Assembly: GCF_003945595.2 (NCBI RefSeq)
Contig: NW_024104620.1
Location: forward strand, 2,886,501-2,950,500
Reading direction: 5' to 3'
DNA length: 64,000 nucleotides
DNA from: Pipra filicauda
Lineage: Eukaryota; Chordata; Aves; Passeriformes; Pipridae
How positions within the stretch are numbered: position 1 is the first letter of the stretch; every line of letters begins with the position of its first letter. This document shows positions 10,554 through 23,600 of the stretch, piece by piece. The position numbers were made by a program, and so were the translations under genes. Under the pieces are notes generated by a model. The model was not told the origin of the DNA. It made no database searches and worked only from the letters and a program-made list of their open reading frames with translations.

Positions 10554-13500
10554 AGAATGCATTATCTCTTGGACCTATGAGAAAGTGCAGACAATTCCAC
10601 ACCACCCTCTTCCCCAGTTAAAAATACAAAGCAGGACAAAGTCCAGGAAAGGCTTCCCGTGGAAGCATCTTTCCATTTCAGTGGATGGGCAAAGGTAGCT
10701 GTATAAACACTTCTTAGTAACTTTTTAGACCTTTACTATGTTTATTTATGAACCCAATGAGAGTTAATCCTGATACCAAAAACCTTACTGGATTGGGTTT
10801 GCAGCTTTCCATGTGCTCATCAGTGTCAGGAATACCTCTTTTTGGTGACAGGATAAATTTACTCTCAGGACATTCACATCCTAAATGTTCACATTTTTTT
10901 TCCTGTCACTTTAAGCACAGTTCTAATACACTCCCAAGTATAAAAGCAAGGTTGAATGATCTTTAAGTCTTTGGACCTTCCCTCTGTCTTCTCTTTGAAG
11001 GGTTGGTGCTCTCTTTGCCCTTCCCAGTCCTCCAGGATTTTCCTGCCTTCTGAATTCTCAAAGATAATAGCTAATGGTTCTTAGATGGCTCAAGTTAATT
11101 CCTTGAGTACTTTAAAGTGCATTTCATTTGTCCCTAAAACTTGTATTTATCTAACTTAAATATTCTTCAACCTGCCCTTTTCATATTCCTGTCCTGTGCT
11201 TTTAGTTCCCAGTTAAAATTAATTGTTTAAATATCTGTCTGTAATTACTGAAAACTGAAGAGAGGCAGGGTTTGGATACTTGAGGTTTCCTGCATTTGCC
11301 ATTATTTGTTTGATTAAAACAAGGGTTCTCGATGGTTCTTTGTCTTCTATTATGAATGCTGCATTTCTAGAACTGCTTTCCTGATTTCATTTATATTAAT
11401 AGCTGGTTATAACTTGTTTTGTGCCTCTCTGTTTTCAATTCTATGCCTACATTCTTGTGCTATTAATTTATACTTGTCTTTAATTATATTTGCACTTTCA
11501 GCACAATTTCACTTAAAATACAATTTGTTTTTTATTACCTGGGTTGTGAAAGAGGTTCTGGGTCTCTGTTTCTTCCATTTTTCCTGTATCAGGATTACTT
11601 GATATTGTGCCCTTAATAAGCTGTCCTTTAGCACCAGCTTTCCTGAACTTTAAGAGGTTTTTTGCTTTGTACCCCAGGTACTATCTTGACAATTTCTCCA
11701 TATTTCCTGATGTTTCCTTTTAATGTACATTTTCGTTTTTCTGTTCCTTTGGAATTATGAACATAATTGCTCTGTGAATGTTTACATCTGCCTTCAGGTT
11801 TGAAGCCAAAAATTCTTATTCTCATTTCTTCATTTTCCTGCTCCTGTGAAAAAAAATAAAGCCAAAAGAGCATAGGGATGCCAATTCAAATTGTGTAAAC
11901 TGAGAATTCTAATGGTGTCCTTCAAGGTCTGTTTTGATGGACAAGTCTATCTACAGGTTGATAGAAGCATCATTTTAGATATTTAAACTGTCTGTATGAG
12001 AAACACAACTGACGTGTGGGTCAGCAAATACAAAGTATGAAAAGCTGTCCTAGGAGTTCAGCAAGGATGACACCTTTTCAGTGTCATATAAAACTATAAG
12101 ATTTCTTAATTGATTAAAGTATGAAATAGGAACACAATGAAATAAAGTCCATGCTGATCACCCTAACTTCTCTTGGATGCTCCTCCTGATGCCTCCTTGT
12201 CCCCCCCTGCCTTGTTCTATGTCTGTCCCCAACCAGCTCCTCTGTGCTACAGCTGGTTCCTCTGCCATTCCTTCTCCAGCCTCGCAGCCCTCTGCCAGCA
12301 CAGCCAGAGCTATTTCAATAACTGCAGCTGTGCCACTAAATTGCAACTTTCAGATTTTTATTAGAAAACTAAATTGAGATATACCCAACAACCCCGGGAG
12401 AAGGATTGCCCAATACAGCATAACCTAACAGAAACTTAGGCTGGCATTCTGGTGGAGTCAGCAAAGGAAGCAGTGCTGGGAATGCACAACCACAGCAACA
12501 GCTCAGGTTTAAAATATTTCTGGCTTCTTGTACCTGCCTTTCTCACAGCTATCAGTATTGGCTTGTTCTGTAAGCTTAGCTGTCTCTTCTTAATCTTTTA
12601 AATCCCTTCTGGAAGCTCCTTGTTGCAGCCCTGTTTCCCAATTAGACTTGTGTTCCTGTTTTGTGTGGTGACATCACTTTAGGAAAAGTCAATACTTCTT
12701 GTTCCATCTCTGTGAATGAGCTGCCCTGCTTGTCATGCCCAAGCAGGGTCTATACCTGTCAGGACCACAGTTCTGCTGCCTCCCACCCATGTCTGCACTG
12801 TGGACAGCCTGGAAGAAGCAAAGCAGTCATTTCATCATTGGCCAGTCAGTCCTTCCTGTTATCCCACCAAAACAGGATTGCTCTGCCCCTGAGGATCTGG
12901 GAGAGACATGGAGGCACAGCTGCATCCAGATGTGGATGATCAGACCCTTGTGGATCCATCAGAGCCTTGGCTGAGTGTGTCTCTGCTCCATTAAAGCCAT
13001 GATGCCTCATTCCTTTCTCTCCCTCCAGAAAAGCAATGCCAGCAAAACACTGTCAGGACCCAGCTGTGGACCCAGAAGTTGGGCTGAGTCACACATTTCC
13101 CTTTGATCATTTTGGGCTATAACCATTCCTGAGGTCTCACAGAAGAGAAGGTGCTGCAGATGAAACTTCCCCAAGTGATTTTTTTCACAAAAACTTTCTG
13201 CAAGGCCACCTTCATGTGTGTAGGTGAGACAGCATGGTCCAAGCAATACAAAATCAATACCATTGGTGTGCAGGCAGAAAATCCCCATGCATGAGTTGGA
13301 TTGGCTCTTGCAGACAAAATAAATGCACTTGTATCTCTCCATAGCCTTATGGTCTCATCAGCAGGAAAGAGTTGGACCAGATGGATGGGAAGAGAGAACG
13401 TTGTAAATAAAAATGTTTCGTTTATATAGACTTGACATAGAAATAAGAAAAAAGGCACTTTTTAATCCTCTAGGAGGTGAAAAATCTTGTCCATTCCCAA

Positions 13501-14140
13501 ATTATAGTAAACTATAGAGCTAACCAGATATTGTCCTGTATTATTCATTTTTCTTTACTTCTCTTTCAAAATCTTCAATCCAGTGTCCATTAGATCAGCT
13601 TCCCAGCTGGGTTTACTGATAGGTAAATTTGTAGTTGCAATCATTTGATGTTAAAATTATCTTTTTTGCTTGTACCTGCATGGCATACAGCCACATTTTT
13701 GAGTGGGCTGCTACCAGTAGGCTTGCATCTATAATTTCCATATTGAAAGATGAAATAGCAATATGTTTAATGCTCCCTGTTAGTTTTTTTTTAATTAAGA
13801 AATAAATATGACAAGATAAGATTTGAATATAATGTCTGTGCTAAATACAGATAGAAATTATTTTTGAACTTTTGTGTTAACTGTGAGCTCCATCTCTTTC
13901 CCATTGCTGTCAAACAGGCAGTCCTGGAAACACTAGTGCACCTGCATGATTTTATTTAGGTGAGTGGGTTACATGGATTGGCATTGACACTGAATTAATT
14001 TAGTGAATCTGGAGCACCCAGACAGGAAACTTCTTAGAACAAATTTTAGGTTCCCTTTGGTTTGTGCTTTGGCAAACTGATGTTTGCCAAAGGGGAGATG
14101 CCTTCCTTACCACCTTTCTGAAACCCAGTGTTAATTTTTA
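10554..14140. other. Unannotated unique sequence
   Basis: No repeat family or gene recognised. 12150-13340 is somewhat GC-richer and holds overlapping open frames of up to 113 codons on both strands. None has a recognisable domain, and I treat them as chance. Confidence 0.5.
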
Positions 14141-14203
14141 TGGTTTGTTTTGTTGTGGTTTTTTGGGCGGTTTTGGGTTGGGGTTTTTTTTTGTTATTTT
14201 TTT
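14141..14203 (+). repeat. T/G-rich low-complexity patch
   Basis: About 60 bp of T-runs broken by G runs, ending in CCCCCC. Its composition resembles a miniature of the 1783-2796 tract, but it has no ordered period. Confidence 0.8.
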
Positions 14204-15314
14204 CCCCCCAGTCACGGTCAATACTTTTAAATGATAAGGCAATATGATTTAGTATTCTCTGCATCTTTTGTAGGTGTTTATCATATTTACATTGCAAGGT
14301 CCATTTTTAAAATCTAAATTTATTAAATTTTTCTTCTGTTATCTCTGTGTGGTTGTAAGAATGTGGGAAAGGAGAAACTTCTGAAATTTTACTTAATTTC
14401 ATTGGGAGGCCAACTTGCCTGGGCCATACTGAATCAAGATAAATCTATTCAACCTTCTTCCAATTATCTTGTTATTGGTTTATGATTGAAATCAAGCTGC
14501 AGGTATTCACTACACTTGAGAAACAAAACTGTTGGTCTTGGTGTTTGCAAGTGGGACTATATGACACAGATTTTGGAGTATGAGCTCATAGATGGGAGAA
14601 CTCTGTGCATGTGCTGTGACTGAGTTTTCTAAAGAGACTTTCTAACATAGGTGGCAATTGTCATTATAGGTGACAAATAGAACCACTTAAGCCCAGAAGT
14701 TGGTATTTTTAGCATATTTAAATTATTCAAATCTAGTTACTTCTAACTTTAACCTGCTACCATGGCAATAGTGCTGTGTATTAATAGACTTAAGTGTATG
14801 GCTGACTAATCAGCTCCAAACTCTGCCTACAGAGTGTAGGGGTTTTGTTCAGCCACCTCCTTCCACATGGAAAGAAAGAAGTGATGTGGAGACATCCAGG
14901 TCAGTTTAACAAACCACATGGTCACTTCAGCCATCACACAAGTCTCTGTTTCTTAAAATTTGTAGGAACAATTTCCAAATATAGATGACACAACTTCTCT
15001 GAAGATTTAAAAACAGATAAAAGTTCCTCAGCTATGTACTTGAAGTCATTGTTAATGCTTTTCATCTAAATGGGAATTACTTTTACATGTTCATGAGCAA
15101 AGGGCATCTGAAAGAAAATCAGACCTCTTCCTGGCAAAGTCTATTTTTCATAGGCTTTATCTCTTAGAATGTAGTATTTTTGATTACTACGTGGAAATAC
15201 TGTCTTTGTGCTTAGATATTGCACATTGACACCATGCTGTAAAGTTCTGCAGTCCATATTTGTACAACTGTTGATAAAGAACTGTGTGGGAATTAAAAGA
15301 GATTTAGAGATTAA
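14204..15314. other. Unannotated unique sequence
   Basis: No gene or recognisable repeat seen between the T/G-rich patch and the CR1 scrap at 15315. Confidence 0.5.
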
Positions 15315-15357
15315 GTCCCTGCCCATTGCAGTGGGGTTGGATCTCAGGATTCTATGA
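15315..15357 (+). mobile_element. CR1 3'-tail fragment
   Basis: The words GTCCCTGCCCATTGCAGTGG, GGTTGGATCT and GGATTCTATGAA match the last bases of CR1, with an internal loss of the segment that normally lies between them. Its short length keeps confidence moderate. Confidence 0.5.
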
Positions 15358-15647
15358 AGTTGAGCTGCCCTTTGCAGTGCTTTAGAGAAGGAATTAGGTA
15401 CCCAAAAGACTTTTTCTGGGGGAACGTCTTGCAGATTTGATGTTCACCCCCATCCTGGGTCAGGACTTTGAGAAGTCACTTGGTATTGCTTGTTTTATTT
15501 GAGTGATGACTTGTATCATGGGTAACCTATATGATTGTGTGCTTCATTGCTGGCTTGCAGGATCCTCAATTTCAGCTCTTAGTACCTGAAAATTCAGTAC
15601 TATGTACCTCATCCCATAACCCTGGAGAAAATTCCAATGGGTCTTGA

Positions 15648-15663
15648 TTTTTTTTTTTTTTTT
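15648..15663 (+). repeat. (T)16 homopolymer
   Basis: Uninterrupted T run. Confidence 0.9.
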
Positions 15664-18600
15664 CATTCAGGTGATAAACAGTCCTCTTCCATTTTCTGCT
15701 TATGCTTCTTCTCTTCCTATTTTATTGTGATCATATAATATTTAAATATTCACTGAGACTATAGTCTGTATTGAAGAAATTAATCCCATCCCTGACTTGT
15801 TTTGAAGCAAAGACCTGGAAATCCAAGTTGCAATTCTGCCTCTTTACTGCCAATTTACTTTCACGGATTTCTGATATATTAATTATTGCAAGCACTGTTA
15901 TTTTTAATGTATCTGTCCACTAAGTAAGTGTCAGTCCTCTTGGCTATCTCTCTTTTTATTGTAGTAATACCTGTAAGAATAATCCCTGGTGTAGAGCCAA
16001 TTAGTGTTAACATCCTGTCACCAACTAAATAGCTCTCAATTCCTTCTTCATCAGAAACATGCCATGCATTCAGGAAAATCATAATCAAGGCACTCATCAA
16101 TGAAAACCTGAGAAAATAGCTAAAACTAACAATGTTTTTCTAAAAGGAAAAAAAACCTCCTTATTTTCTTTAAAAACAATTCCCAAAAATGAAACCACAA
16201 GTCAGTTGGAGTCAAGAGATTAATAATAAACCCATGAAAGAGTTGACCCTGAAGTCTTAGGTCATTAGTTGAAAATTATTTATGCCGTACGCTTCTCTGA
16301 CCTTTCTTCCCTCTTGTCAAAAGTAACAGATCTAAAGGAGTGAACTACAGTCCTTAAAACAAAAATCTTCCAACAATTTACCTCCTCCTATAAAAGCTTC
16401 TTATTCACAATATTCAATAAAATCATTTGTCAAGTAGGTGAAATCAAGAACTTTTCTTTCCAAAATATATGAATAAAAATTAATTAGCCCCAAACAAAAA
16501 GTGTCAATGTAAAAGGTCTTTGGAACCTTTCCAGTAGTGATCAATATTTATGTGCTCCTTACCAAAACTAAGGCACCAAGCAATCTCATTAGTTCAGGTT
16601 GTCCAGGGTAGGTAAAACAGGGACAATCTGTATGAAGCAAAAAAGTAAAGGGCTGTTTTCCAAGCAACATCCCTGCCCTTTCCCCCAGGGAGCTTCCAAA
16701 CAACCTGCTTGACTTCTAACCTGCTCTGGTCCTTCAGTTTGAGACTGAGACTCTCACCCTATTTACTTTAATAGGACATTCATAGCAGCACGGATAAAAG
16801 TTTATGAATCAAGGCATTAGCTGATATTTGTGGCTTCTCTGTGGATTGATTTCTTGCAGACCTCAGCCAAATCCAGTTATGCTGGGAAATGTCAAGCCAG
16901 CTCTGATATTAAGACATTTCCCCTCTCTTGTTTGTTCCAGTGAATAGCTGCATGATTTTTTTGACAGCTTCTGACTCCTGACTGCATATTCATATGTTCC
17001 AACAGCCAACTCCACACCTCAGATGGAAATCTGAAGGCAGTTATGAGGATGTTCCCCTCTGCCCAGCTGAGGGACGAGGGGATCTAGGCATTCACAAGCA
17101 CCAGGTTAAGCAAACCTGAAGGTGTTTTAGCAATGAAAATACAAGTTCTGCCACTTGATGAGAAGGACCCCTTTGAGTACATGATAGCAGCAGACTGTGT
17201 GTCAGAAGAGACAATCATGATGCTGAGTCACAGTCATAAGTGGCTGTGTTGTTTTTCCCCCAGTCTGCTTTCACAGCCAGCACTTCCCAGTGCTACTCCA
17301 GGGCCACACTGGTGCCACATTTTTCAAGGCTTATGCAAAACAAATCCAGTCTTTCTAACATTAATCTCAGTTTTCAGATGAATATGTTGATGTTTCTCTT
17401 CCACCTGTCCCTGAATCTTTTATAACATGTAGGTTTATTGATGAAAATATTCACCAGAATAAAACCCTTGTCATTATTTAGCAATATATGTATGAGCTCC
17501 TCTGTGGGATTTCCATTCTCTATTTAGTATAGGAACCCTAACTCTGAACATCATTCAAACAAAGCAAGGGAACAGACACCTTTCATGCTTTCTGCCTAAA
17601 GAAAAGGGCAGAACTCTGCCAAGTGAGTCAAGAATTCTAAAACTTATAGTAAGAAAATAGTTTAAGGAATTCTTTAAGGCTCTTTACTGTACAATATCAG
17701 CAATGTATTGTCTATGTGGGTGGGAGCAGTAGCCCTTGATTAAAAGCTGTGTAGCCTTTGGACATACACAGCCCAGAGAAATTGGCTGTTCTCTTTGCTG
17801 GCAGACACAGACCCATGGCTTGTGTTCCTCAGTGAACATTTGCTCTGCTGTTCTGCAAGACTGTACACCAATACATTGGCCTTTATTTTTGTCTCTTCTG
17901 CTGTCTTGTTTCTGTGGAGTTTTTTTTTCTTTGACCTTCATCTTATGGCACTGATGCCGAATGCAGATGAACCATTGCTTTGCTCCTCTCAATGGTTATT
18001 TTCAGATAATTAGCTGAAATCCCAAATAAGCATTCTGGAATTTTGTGAAATTTTTCTGCAATGGGTCTGTCTCTGAATCAGTTCCTGACCACGAGGAAAT
18101 ATTAAGAAGCTTCCATGCAGTTGATTCAGAATCAGTATCTTAGCTGCTTTTGACTAGAAAAAAAAAAAATTCCTAACCAAAGACTTTGGATTCATATTAT
18201 TCAAGCATGTGAAGCTTGGTGCACTATAAGGGTTTGGTGTAATTATTACTTGTGAAGTGTTAGTAGCAAGTATAGGAGCAGAAGCAAATTCTGCTGAGGG
18301 ATGTTTGACTCCCTATACAAAACACAGGTGAAAAAATGTTGCTAATTAATGCCTGTGAAGTATTTACTTATAATTATATCTGTCTTCAAAGACCGCATTT
18401 TCATTGTGCTTTGCAGCTCTGGCTCTGACACTAGAAAGGAAGGGAAAATGTGCTCTTTATGGCTAAAAGTGCTTTTTCTAAAGTGGATATTTAGTGCTGC
18501 TCTTGACAGGAACTTATTCATTCAGAGAAAGTCAATAGGACAACCGCAACAGACCCAGCAGGATCCTTACACTCAGTGCTAATGGCAATGAGACTTGGTT

Positions 18601-20566
18601 TGGAAAAGCAAAAACACAGAGAAGGCTCTACAATATTAGAAGTAGTTTACTCTTTAGCTCTGAATTTTGCCTTTTGTCTCTTCAGCATCCCACTGTCCAA
18701 AGGTGAATGTGATAAACAGCAAAAACCATGTGGGAGGAAGAGTAATGAGTGTAGAAAAAGGGGAAATGTGTCAAAATTCCCATTACTGACAATCACAGTG
18801 GATAGTTAAAGGGGCCCTTCCATTACAGAGTTGTGTGAACAAATTTCCTTTTCCCTAAAAAAATCTACGAAATAAAAGTTGAAATGTCATTCAAATGCCA
18901 TTTTATCAATTCCCCTAGAAGAAAGCACTCTAATTTTGTTCACTTTCTTTCCTTACTGTGCCTTTTTCAGTTAACATCTTGGCTTCTAGTTCTGCCTTCT
19001 GGTTCTGGACATACAACAGGGATGTGGCAAAAGCTGAATTCTCCACTCTTTATTTTTTCCTTGCATTTGTGGTGATGGAACTATGCTCTGCATGCACCAC
19101 TCACAGCTCTGAGAACATAACCCTAAACACGAGCTGCTCCTGTGGTCTGCATGATTTAAACATCAGGAGCCTGGAAGGAAACAAAGGGTCAGAAATCAAT
19201 TCTGCAGTCAAATGTCTCAGGGGACTTTATTTCTCTGAAAGAGGTAAACAAGTCTTCCTGTAGTGGGGCTGGCATGGTGAGAGGGCTCTGTGGAGGAGAG
19301 TAAATGGGTCTGGAACTTTATTCCTTGGGGAAAAAAAACTCAAGCACTTCCATATCCAGTCCATGTATTCTGTTCCATATATTTCTTCGTCTCCTGCAAG
19401 AAGAGCCCAGAGCTGAGTTTTTGTCTTTTTTTCTACAGTGGGTTAGAGCTCCTCCTCTCTGTCTCAGCCCATTGGGATCAGCTTGTCTCTTGCTCCACAG
19501 GGACTAATTAAATATAATGGGCCTGTGCAGGGATGGTCATACTTTAAATACCACAAATTCTGGTTACAGTGACTTCTCATGTGCTTCAAGTGAGTTTTCA
19601 CCCCAAGGGAAGAAGGGGTAAATGGCTCAGTGCTCATAACATGGTGCCAGAGTTGTCCCTTGGAGCCAAGGAAAAAATGGGAGAGGGAAAGTGAGGAGAG
19701 AGGGAGGGAAGGAGGCAGTGGAGTGTGAGGATAACGGGAAGTGGTTTCCTTAGCAACAACAGCACTCTGGATGGTTTCAGACAAGAGTACAACAGGGTAC
19801 AAAGTATCTGATTAAAATTTATTGCAGGGGATAGAAGCAGTGCAAGCCATAGCAGATCCAAAGTGTGTGGGGGAGAGTGTGTGCTGGAGATGTGATTTGA
19901 ATGATTTCTGTATTGTCTGGGCCATCTCCTCTGTGCAGGAGAAGAAGGAAAGAGGTTTGGGAAGTGGCATGTGGGTGAAGGTGGTATGACCAACTTTGAA
20001 GGCACGAAAAACATCAAAATTAAATACATGCCCTGGGGTTGCAGTTTAGGGAAAACATAAAGCTGCCTCATATCTAAAAAATTATTGAAGAATGTGCCGC
20101 TAGAAAAAATTACAAAAACTGCATTTAGCTATTTTTCGTCTATTGAGATGGACCAACTTTTGGCAATAGCAGTTGCTAACTGTCCTACTGTGCTTCTATT
20201 TATGAATTGATTTTTTTTTTCATTAACTAGGGTGATAAATAAACTTCACAACCAAACACTCTTTAAGCCAAAAATAATTGCTTGTCTTTATACTAATAGT
20301 AGGTCCAGTGGCAAAAACCCTGCTATTAATATTTAGACCTCTGCTTTCCCCCCAGGGTTCCTGTTTGGAAAGCTACTAGGTAGAAGTTATAAGTCTTTTA
20401 ATTAACTTAAGACGTTAACTAGGTTATTTTTAGTGGTTTATGTATTTTTATATTTGACAACTCCTACTTGAATTGGAGAAAAATGCTCATTTATGAATGT
20501 GAATGCTTAAGCCATCATTTAGATGCCTGAGAGTCTATTTTAGATTGAAAGTAAATGTCAATTTGT
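15664..20566. other. Unannotated unique sequence
   Basis: About 5 kb without a recognised repeat or gene, apart from a purine-rich stretch listed separately. Open frames at 15879-16100 (-), 17133-17381 (+) and 19634-20071 (-, 145 codons) lack recognisable domains and fit chance expectation. Confidence 0.5.
19668..19715 (+). repeat. Purine-rich tract
   Basis: About 48 bp almost entirely A and G (only two T), of the GGGAGAGGGAAAG type. Tracts like this can form triplex or other non-B DNA. Some shadow open frames cross it. Confidence 0.75.
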
Positions 20567-20675
20567 TAGTCATTTACTTTTCTCTGTGCTTAAGTTTCCT
20601 CATCTGTAAAACGACTGTATTAAGTTTCTATCTCACAGGGATATTGCAAGATTTATTTCTATTAAAAATATAAAA
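20567..20675 (+). mobile_element. MIR-type SINE remnant
   Basis: It reads AGTCATTTACTTTTCTCTGT, then TTAAGTTTCCTCATCTGTAA, then AACGACTGTATTAAGTTTC, then TATCTCACAGGGATATTGCA. This is the order and spacing of the MIR core and 3' region ('CTCAGTTTCCTCATCTGTAA', 'CTCACAGGGTTGTTG'). It is the clearest of the three MIR copies here. Ends are approximate. Confidence 0.8.
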
Positions 20676-23600
20676 ACTCATAAGTTGCTTGTGTGGCTGG
20701 GTAAATATAAATTACTAACTACAAGGAGGACTTCAAAACTTTGGGGTTTTGTCTGAAGTCTTGAGTCTTCAATACTGGTCTCAAAACCTGATGACAACAC
20801 CCTTTAATGCAGTATTCCCATCAGATTTGCCTTTTGTGAGTGTGCTGTGGTTCATAGAAAATGTCTGCAGTGAAATGCAACTCAGTCAAACACTTCTTAG
20901 TTCATTTTTGGGTTTAGATCTCTCAAATGTTGCAGCTCAGGGCACACATGATGGGTAGATAAAGAACTCGGTTGACCTGTGAAGCACAGACTATAAAATA
21001 AAGATCTGCTGAGTATTCGTTGGACCAAACTCCCCAGGATTTGCAGAACTGTAGAAAAACTCATTTGGTCTTTTCAAGCTCTCAACATTCAGCATGAAGG
21101 GAAGGGAGGGTTGTAATGATGCCATTGTCCTAATGCAAAACTGTATTAGATAAATATAAACCGTTGGGAAGCCCCCACGAGCTACTGCAGGTCAGTCGTG
21201 TCTAAAGGCCCAAGTGACCTCAATCCTGATGACACATGCTGGAAGTTCCACCCAGAGGCATGAAGGGAAGGTTGCACAGCCTGAGGCATCTGGACAGGGC
21301 CATCTATGTAGCCACTCATACTGTCCCACTTCAGGCAGTTCCTTGGACGCTTTATTCATCTTTCCTTTGTGTTACTGAAATAGAGAAACAGTCCAAAGCA
21401 ATAAAGACCCATCTTAGCAGATTAAAACCAACACCCCATTTTACCAGCTGATGGTGGGATAAGCACCTGAATCCAGAAGTACCAGTAAGAAATGTATAAC
21501 CATAATAAAATGGCAGGTTTTAAGCTGGACAAAAAAATACATCTGAATGTTTTTTGTGGTATATTTCTTGGATTAGAATAGCTCCGTTTAAAAATAAATA
21601 AATGAATAATGTCCCTTAGAGTTACCACTTCCTCCTTTTGCAAATTCCAAGAGTTTTGAAAAAAGCCATTACCTTGGTTTTTCATCATTTAAAAAATATC
21701 CGTTAGCATTCTCCAAGAAGACTTGACTATTGCCATTTCCTAAATTAATATGATAATCACAAGCTAGCAGAGTTCAAAATAACTCCCGTGTCAGCAGCAG
21801 ACTAATGGGTTTCTGTGCTTCTCAGTCTTGTTAATAACAATACCATAGGGATGGCTAACAGCTGTAAATATTCCCTACATTTGAGGAGGTATCCTGTTCC
21901 TTGTGTTCCTCGAAGTAACCAGAATGGACTGGTCTTACCTATGACACTGTCAACCTTTGTGAGTGTCACTTTTCCCTGCAGAATTCCAGCACTGGGTCCT
22001 TCCCCCTTGCACAGTTGTGACCCATCACTCCTGTGTCCTCTGCTGTAACTCCTCTCCCACCCCCAGCCACCACTCTGAGTGAAGACGACTTTCATAAAGC
22101 TTTTAGTGCTGCTGCTCGTTGCGTTGCAGTACCACCTATGATAGATTGATACAGCAGGATTAAGAAATAATTTATTGTAATCTTCATCAATTTAAAGTCG
22201 TCATTTGATTTAATGGATTGAGGCTTTATCGGAAAAGCTTTTACCCGCGGTCATCGCCTCGCGTTCCCTTGGCCTGGTTGCTGAAGGAGATACACTCTGG
22301 TGACTGGTTTGAGATCAGAAGTGGTACAGGTTGGTTCTTGTTTGCGTTTCTAACGAGGCAGGGCTGCTGTCTCACATGTCTATTTATCTCCCAGGAATTC
22401 TTTTTAACTGCTATGATATAGGAGATAAGATCTGTTGGGAAGGCGCTGGTGTTGGAAGAGCTGGAAGATGCATATTCAATCTCTTTATCTCTGAGTTCCT
22501 AGATAACCATCTAGATAATCTCAGGCAGTTGAATTTCCTGTTAAACTATTTCCTATCTATACAATGATAAAGAGAAACAAAAGAGCATTTTGAAGTAATT
22601 TCCTTGTCAAGGGTAAACTGATTTTTGAGGGCATGTCAGTAAAATTGACCTGGTAGAGGAGACACACATCAGAAGATGCTTCGTCTATATGTTTCATAGG
22701 TCATCTTAAATTACAACATCTATTATACTGAAGGTCTATTTTAAATAAGACCAGCTCTAAAATTCAATGTAAGTGAAGCTTTTAAATTAAAATTTAATAC
22801 CTTTAAATTTTATAGAGTGGCATAAAGTATCTGAGAAAAAAAATTAAAGTTAAAATGCAAAATTAATGGTTTATGTTTTACTCTTCTTTATATGTAAATG
22901 CTTTAATTTTGGGCAGCCACACAAGCAAAATAGAAAAAAATGAACAGCAGAAGTTGAGAAATATTAAGATATACCATATAAGTTGATTTACTGTGTGTGT
23001 CTATATAAGTACAGAAAAAATAGAGAGTTAGAACAAAAGCAAAAGTTACTCAGCATGAGTGTTGCTTGCATGCTACATTGTTTAAGTTTCACTTTGGATA
23101 TAAGACCCAAGATACTGCATAAAAAACAATGGATGTTTTTTAAAATATACTTCAATCTTTACAATAACTCTTTAATAAATTTGATTCAGTGAGATCTGAG
23201 GCGTATTATACAGTTAAAATGTAAACTAACTCCACGAGTTCAGCACCTTAAAAATTGTGGAGGTATTTCTGCTACATAGGGAATGTCACACAAATGTAAT
23301 CAACTATTAGAACCAATCTTTCACTTTTTTTTTTTTTTCATTAGTGAACTTTTTTTGTTTGGGCTAATAGCACTCTCCTTTCCGAAGGTGTACCATGGAA
23401 CTCCCTTTTCCTGCCTTTACAGTCCAAGGAGATTAGATGAGAGAAATGTATTTTCCCTCCATCAAAGCAGGAGTAAACACACATCCTCCAGTTTGCACCA
23501 CCAGTCTGTGTTGAATATTTTATACATCTCTCTACCAAAACCCAGCAGAGAACAGCAGAAGTGTGGAACATGCAGTGGAGTTCTAAACTGTGCTTGAATG

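Noticed and set aside
19634..20071. 145-codon minus-strand frame rich in Pro, Ser and Leu
   Set aside because: It reads across a purine-rich tract whose complement encodes Pro/Ser/Leu. No domain and no conservation evidence.
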